A stretch of DNA of 21,817 nucleotides from the NCBI RefSeq assembly GCF_000003605.2, contig NW_003126883.1, positions 679,478 to 701,294 of the forward strand, written 5' to 3'. Below the pieces are notes generated by a model, which ran no database searches, was not told where the DNA came from, and saw nothing but the letters and a program-made list of their open reading frames with translations. Numbering within the stretch: position 1 is the stretch's first letter; every line of letters starts with the position of its first letter. Source of the stretch: Saccoglossus kowalevskii. Lineage: Eukaryota > Hemichordata > Enteropneusta > Harrimaniidae. The position numbers and the translations under genes were made by a program. Below, in pieces: positions 19,531 through 21,817 of this stretch.

Positions 19531-21817
19531 AAATCTGCCAAAACCAAAGGCCGGATCAGTAAGATCTAATGAAGGTGAATGACAGAGAACACTTGGCCAG
19601 AACTAGAGCATCTTCGCTAGCCAAGGTTTATTTATTCGGCCGTCGCCTCACCACTACACCTTGGCAGATGGTATATAGCCAATGCATATTTAAGTACGCC
19701 CCCTCTGGCAATACTTATATAATTATAGATATTTCCTTCAATTCATTGTCCAGTCAAATTGCTCGTTATAGATGCATCACGGGCAAAATTGTACAGTTGA
19801 AGTTTTCTTCCAAGCTGACATTGTACTATCTGTTACATGAGTGCTAAAAATCCAACTGATTAGATTAATTCATTTTATTAATTTGTTTCCCTATTTTTCA
19901 CTATACTAAAGAAACACAGATATGACAAAGCCACCTTGAAATGCTAGGTAATATTCGTGTGCATGATATGCTCTCAGTATAAAGTGAACATAGATTCTCA
20001 ACCACCACACGTTCGAAAACATAGCAACTATATGTATCTGAGGTGACAACTGTGAACTGTCTTTGGGATGATTTTATTATTTTGCACAAACCGACCTATG
20101 CTCGAGATGGAGGCTCTTTGCCAGTCTGCAGGGGATCGACTGTGGTATCTGCGTCGAATACACATTGCAACCGAAAAAGTGGCAAAAGCCAATTTTGCTT
20201 CTCAAAACTACCCACCAAATTAAGACGTTAGTGGGTGCATTACTTTCCCTCATGCCTGGGCAGCAAACTGTTAAACAAAGAAATTGAGTTTCTATCCTTA
20301 AATTGAAAGAGCAAGTTGTACTCCCAGAGGCGATTGCAATATTGGACATCAGCATCCCAGACCTCACAGACACCATTATCATCCCCACACCTACTGATGC
20401 AACCAATGCACAATTCCTGCAGATCATAAACTCGCTTACTGATGTTACAGTGATGACAGTGTTTCGTAAGCTGCATGAGTTTTCTCTGTCGTTATTCTCC
20501 TCCATGATTTTGTCTTCAATGAATTGTTAAATGAGTATTAAATGTGAAATATTACAAAAATAGATCATTGGTGATGCAACTTCAAAACCTTAATTTAATT
20601 TAATTTAGCCGAATGACATTTTGTTGGTGGATTATGCTTTCTCGGAACAATCGTTAAAGCGACACTCATTGTCATCCTTGCAATGTGTGATATTCAACAA
20701 AAACTAAATACCTGATTTTTACACAATAAATATCCAGGCAGTTCGAACCAAATTAAAATGTTTCTCTACTGAGCATATACGCAATGCATTACGGGAGATA
20801 ATTATTATCACTATGGAAACTCACTAAATTATATGACTTGTTTATCTCTTGTCGCTGAGCACAATTTTGAGATGTGGGGAATACTCACACTATAGAAACA
20901 AGTGTAAAAATGCAATCAAATGTCAAATGTCCAGTGACCACATTTTATTTTTATTTTCGGTATTCTGAATTTATGAACATGAGATATAATCTTTAATTCG
21001 TCTAAAACTTCATTAAATGGCCTTTTCATGCAGTAATGGACATCACATAAAAACTATCTATAGTGGGATGATCATACATGTCATTTTATTTGTCAAAATG
21101 ACTGCGGTCTCAGAGGTATAAAACAATGCATGATTTTTATGTCGAGAATGTTTTATCAGTTAGAGCTACCAACCGACGCAAAGGGTCATTAATGTCAAAA
21201 CACTGATAGGAAGGGGAGCATAACCTATACCACAATTAATTAAAATTATGTAGATGGGTGTAATAAGTGTAATATGTAGATCATGGTCCAGCTCTCAACC
21301 ATAATGAATATATTTAAGAAGCCGATATATTAAAGTTGTGCTAGCATACAGCGGGGAGAAATTGTTCGCAACTCAACGGTTCAGAAGTAGGCTTATATAT
21401 TATGTCTGGCTCCAGTAAACAGTCCCTCTAGAGGAACGTATTCGTGGTTTGTGGTTTATATAAACATTCAAATAAAGACATAATCTGTGGTTCTGATTCA
21501 GGCCAACGTCAGCAAATTCCAGACCCAGACTAGCCCTGTCTCTATTGATAGTGATGAGCATGATGTTCCTTGTGTGAAACACAGATTGGGAACAATCCGC
21601 TACTAGGGGAACAGTAGACTCCAGTGTCAGGTGATGCACGCATTCAGACAACGCACATCAGAAAAAAATTATCATTGTTATCATTTTAGCTACGTATGGA
21701 TTGCACTTGGCTGTTTAGAAAGTTAGATGACATCAACGCTGGATAGATAAAACTTAATTCTGACAGACCCTGTGTAAGAAATATAATATCATATGCCAAA
21801 GTGTTCTTGTACCTGAA
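19531..21817. other. Terminal stretch without a confident gene
   Basis: The block 20080-20530 is less AT-rich and open in several frames. The longest is a minus-strand ATG-started stretch of 142 codons (20077-20505), and a plus-strand frame at 20303-20530 has a more protein-like composition. I recognise no family in either. A short TAATT tandem lies at 20591-20607. The remainder to the window end is AT-rich and unremarkable. Confidence 0.45.

Noticed and set aside
20077-20505. 142-codon minus-strand ATG frame as a gene
   Set aside because: There is no recognisable domain, other long frames overlap it on both strands, and no promoter or splice context is evident.
1-21817. CRISPR array, operon or bacterial-type system
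   Set aside because: There are no regularly spaced repeats, no dense co-directional genes and no ribosome-binding-site pattern. The retroelements point to an animal nuclear genome.

Overview
The window looks like intergenic or intronic DNA from an animal nuclear genome. It is AT-rich, gene-poor and dominated by decayed transposable elements, with no operon-like packing. The mix of elements fits an aquatic invertebrate such as a mollusc, but the sequence does not settle the taxon. The mix is an RTE-type LINE, an L1/Tx1-type LINE, a DIRS-type tyrosine-recombinase retroelement relic, a TA-flanked foldback MITE and possible LTR promoters. I found no intact host protein-coding gene, no confident tRNA or rRNA, and no CRISPR array. 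Almost all long open stretches are short, lack an ATG start or have no recognisable domain.

Layout: 86-243 is a foldback MITE with TA target-site duplications. 244-2585 is AT-rich with no recognisable gene. 2771-3856 is a broken plus-strand RTE-like LINE that stops at the reverse-transcriptase motif A region. 3857-5992 (copy A) and 8112-11564 (copy B) are two diverged direct copies of one long unidentified repeat. Copy B is interrupted by a 5'-truncated minus-strand LINE (9969-10952) flanked by a 14-bp target-site duplication, and copy A preserves the matching empty site. Copy B also has a 164-bp stretch absent from A. Between the copies lies a minus-strand promoter-like block (CCAAT and TATA near 7050-7095, ATTAAA near 6680) and a tRNA-like box B beside the start of copy B. 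12280-12344 is a short tandem repeat, and 12877-13182 is a frameshifted DIRS-type RNase H relic. 16718-16749 is a 32-nt poly(T). 18624-18970 is a heat-shock-type promoter (three heat-shock elements and a TATA box) that may be an LTR. The rest of the right half is AT-rich DNA in which I recognise no gene.

The parts do not form a working gene system. They record successive insertions: the A/B repeat came first, the L1-type LINE then entered copy B, and the RTE LINE is cut off where copy A begins. The most testable regulatory observation is the heat-shock-element cluster near 18.6-18.8 kb. The cleanest evolutionary one is the filled/empty site pair at 9955-10966 and 5512-5525.
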